Virus record (IMG/VR): IMGVR_UViG_3300005529_000014
Location: 1-44,856 of that record
Reading direction: 5' to 3' (one strand)
DNA: 44,856 bases
Source: a virus
A program made the translations under genes and the position numbers. Positions 44,344 through 44,856 of this stretch are shown here, piece after piece; position 1 is the stretch's first letter; each line of letters opens with the position of its first letter. Below the pieces are notes generated by a model. It did not search any database and was not told the origin of the DNA. It worked only from the letters and a program-made list of their open reading frames with translations.

Positions 44344-44856
44344 GTGGCGACTACCGCAGCAACCCTGGTCCAGCGTGTCCGCCGCTACGTCGGTGACTGG
44401 CCTGACCTTGACTCCATCTCTGCCTCGCTGGCGAGCTCGGGAACGTCTGTCACGATCGGCTCCGGCGGAGCTAGCCGCTATTCGGCCAACTGGTACATCC
44501 AGGTTGACCAGGAGATCATGCGTGTCAAGTCGGTGGCGGATACGTCGCTGACGGTGGTACGTGCTTCGCAAGGCTCGACTGCTGCTTCCCACACATCGGG
44601 AGCGACGGTACTGATCCGTCCGCAGTTCACCGATCTCGCCATTCTCGACGCGTTGAACGCCGGCATTGACGCCACGTTCCCGTCCTTCTACAAGTCCGTC
44701 CTCGACACTTCTTTGACAACCGACGGGTCTTCGTATGAGTACGACGTCCCCGCCGGTTTGACGTGGCTGTCTGGTCTTGAAACTCAAGAGTCCGGGTCGC
44801 CGTACTTTTACCGGCTTGATGCCTGGCGGGTGAAGCGCGGCGCGACCCCGATCATC
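44344..44856 (+). CDS. head-tail connector/adaptor protein, N-terminal part
   Basis: GTG 44344 follows the previous stop directly. The reading runs off the window end and continues in the same frame at 2-430 of the window, for 280 aa in all. The N-terminus is helical (TTAATLVQRVRRYVGDW), followed by a beta domain (ASRYSANWYIQVDQEIMRV, TSLTVVRASQGSTAASH), the pattern of short head-tail adaptors. The role is inferred from place and size. Confidence 0.6.
   Translation, partial: MATTAATLVQRVRRYVGDWPDLDSISASLASSGTSVTIGSGGASRYSANWYIQVDQEIMRVKSVADTSLTVVRASQGSTAASHTSGATVLIRPQFTDLAILDALNAGIDATFPSFYKSVLDTSLTTDGSSYEYDVPAGLTWLSGLETQESGSPYFYRLDAWRVKRGATPII
44757..44856. repeat. direct terminal repeat, right copy
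   Basis: Identical to 1-100. See the left copy; it supports a circular contig of 44,756 bp. Confidence 0.95.

Overview
The window is a complete genome of a temperate, tailed double-stranded DNA phage of a GC-rich, probably actinobacterial host. Bases 1-100 are repeated exactly at 44757-44856, inside one gene, so the contig most likely closes into a circle of 44,756 bp. The host guess rests on high GC, frequent GTG and TTG starts, several promoters whose -10 box lies 6-7 nt before a start codon (leaderless mRNAs), and a half tRNA-Gly of actinobacterial type at the probable attP. The virion looks like a podovirus. The major capsid protein is SU10-like (DUF5309 type), there is a large internal-protein block, and I see no tail-tube, sheath or classical tape-measure gene.

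Layout. (1) 18.6 kb through the end and on to 5.5 kb, rightward: the late region. It holds small membrane and basic proteins, a sugar module (two glycosyltransferases and a nucleotidyltransferase), terminase and portal. Next come six or so adhesin/lectin/tailspike genes, internal virion proteins (M23-like, 1819-aa protein, lytic transglycosylase, Gly-rich protein), scaffold, capsid, connector and nozzle. It ends with a lysis cassette (two tiny membrane proteins, papain-like peptidase, CHAP endolysin). (2) 5.5-7.45 kb, rightward: a short early operon with HNH nuclease, a zinc protein and a DEDD exonuclease. (3) 7.7-9.4 kb: integrase module ending at the tRNA-Gly half and a terminator. (4) 13.7 down to 9.4 kb, leftward: recombination/replication operon with an SSB-like protein, PD-(D/E)XK exonuclease, endonuclease VII and a zinc/HTH protein, nearly all coupled by overlapping stop and start codons. 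(5) 14.0-14.7 kb: Cro/C1-type repressor with an operator dyad in its promoter. (6) 15.2-16.7 kb: sigma region 4-like protein and neighbours. (7) 18.5 down to 16.75 kb, leftward: a chain of very small accessory genes.

How it fits together. The repressor promoter, the divergent 7.7-kb promoters and the 13.7-kb leftward operon all carry a TGTTTACA dyad, a candidate common operator. No DNA polymerase, helicase or primase is visible, so replication probably relies on the host. The sigma-like protein is the best candidate late activator. The sugar module next to terminase may glycosylate virions or alter the host surface.

Most unusual points: a glycosyltransferase domain with no start codon in its frame, preceded by a -1 slippery heptamer; a promoter followed at once by a terminator (a short RNA with an anti-Shine-Dalgarno-like tract); a tRNA acceptor/T-arm minihelix before the capsid gene; a leaderless 30-aa membrane gene opposite the terminase start; and a tRNA 5' half, rather than a 3' half, as the probable attachment site.
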